A stretch of DNA of 64,000 nucleotides from UBA5239 sp031548025 (GTDB taxonomy: Bacteria > Verrucomicrobiota > Lentisphaeria > Victivallales > Victivallaceae): assembly GCA_031548025.1 (NCBI GenBank), contig JAVBRM010000100.1:16439-80438 (forward strand), read 5' to 3'. Numbering within the stretch: position 1 is the first letter of the stretch; every line of letters starts with the position of its first letter. Under the pieces are notes generated by a model that ran no database searches, had not been told where the DNA came from, and worked only from the letters and a program-made list of their open reading frames with translations. The translations under genes and the position numbers were made by a program. Shown here piece after piece: positions 63,442 through 64,000 of this stretch.

Positions 63442-64000
63442 GTCAGGAGTTCGAGATTGGCCACGGTGGTGATTTCCGCCGTGGAGTGATTGTATTTGCG
63501 GCCCATGGCGACAATACAGGTTTCCACGCCCAGGCGATTCAGGTAATTGGCGTCGCAACCGGCCCGGAAATCAATGATTTCGCCGGAGAGCCCAAACTTC
63601 CGCAGGGTATTGATCGTGTTTTGGACATGTGCCGAGGCCGGGTCGATCTGAAAGGCTGGATAGCCGCCATTGGATTTGAACTCCACCTGGCAACCGGCTT
63701 CGGTTACGGTTTTCCGCCAGACTTCATGCAGTTTGGCATTCAATTTTTGAAGGTCTTCTTCATTGTTGGAGCGGGTCTCCACGGTTACGGTTATCCGTTC
63801 CGGCACCACATTGTCGGCAGTGCCACCGCTGATGGTCCCGTAATTGATCACCGAATTGCCGTAGCGTCCCGGCGGCAGAGCCAGCATGGCCGAGGCAGCC
63901 GCCAGCAAAGCATTCCGCCCGTCTTCCGGAGCAATGGCGGCATGCGCGGCTTTGCCTTGAATACAAATGATATTGCCGATTTTTCCCACGCCATTCACAT
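63411..64000 (-). CDS. M20 family peptidase, C-terminal part (truncated by window edge)
   Basis: At least 195 residues of an M20 metallopeptidase: GKAAHAAIAPEDGRNALLAAASAM (dimerisation-domain entry) and YGTISGGTADNVVPERITVTVETRS. Near the C-terminus GCDANYLNRLGVETCIVAMGR and YNHSTAEITTVANLELLTQV supply the late metal-site histidine. The wording resembles PepT-like tripeptidases. The N-terminal half is outside the window, so the start cannot be given. Its last 31 bases overlap the GH29-like gene. Confidence 0.85.
   Translation of the reverse strand, partial: VNGVGKIGNIICIQGKAAHAAIAPEDGRNALLAAASAMLALPPGRYGNSVINYGTISGGTADNVVPERITVTVETRSNNEEDLQKLNAKLHEVWRKTVTEAGCQVEFKSNGGYPAFQIDPASAHVQNTINTLRKFGLSGEIIDFRAGCDANYLNRLGVETCIVAMGRKYNHSTAEITTVANLELLTQVAFELMQL

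Overview
The window looks like a chromosomal segment of a PVC-group bacterium, most likely Lentisphaerota (Victivallales-like). This is inferred from gene content: several copies of prepilin-like proteins with a FTLIELLVVIAIIAILA signature and a terminal DGH motif, DUF4838 and DUF4091 proteins, and many LacI/AraC-controlled secreted carbohydrate enzymes. No rRNA, tRNA, CRISPR array or complete transposase gene was seen.

Layout. 1-3948: 3' end of smpB, a repeat-rich lipoprotein and an ABC-F (Uup) ATPase. 3939-10785: a minus-strand operon of LacI regulator, SGNH esterase, prepilin-like protein, DUF4091 hydrolase and GH27 alpha-galactosidase. 10786-11649: no protein gene, but a 550-bp element with terminal inverted repeats and a 10-bp target duplication. 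11650-21774: two large orphan sensor kinases flanking an AraC/beta-propeller glycosidase pair, then a small esterase and an exported flavin-reductase-like protein. 21781-27553: LacI, a frameshifted prepilin-like gene and a PL8 lyase on the minus strand, with a divergent tandem pair of nitrilase-family hydrolases under what looks like the same operator. 27880-30988: prmA, a Sel1-repeat protein, an FKBP isomerase and an EamA-type permease. 31246-37427: LacI, prepilin-like protein and two tandem DUF4838 proteins. 37424-40610: an FAD oxidoreductase operon with IclR. 40748-43184: GH51 arabinofuranosidase and divergent AraC. 43286-47816: PPi-type phosphofructokinase, GH4 and GH2 glycosidases. 47845-53647: a minus-strand housekeeping operon (dxs, coiled-coil protein, RdgC-like, zinc ribbon, thiE, decarboxylating dehydrogenase, a small ORF, Smr). 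53819-56957: an MCE lipid-transport operon lacking its ATPase. 56968-58260: a DUF4143 ATPase bracketed by a short duplication. 58484-63441: an AraC gene broken by a stop codon, then prepilin-like protein and two glycosidase-like genes. 63411-64000: a truncated M20 peptidase.

The most distinctive pattern is a cassette seen four times: a sugar-type regulator, exactly one prepilin-like protein, then one or more secreted polysaccharide-acting enzymes. The three LacI cassettes have near-perfect promoters (TTGACA, 17 bp, TATAAT), each with its own different palindromic operator. The fourth has an equally good promoter (TTGACG, 17 bp, TATAAT). One prepilin gene is frameshifted and one regulator carries a nonsense codon, so some cassettes may be decaying.
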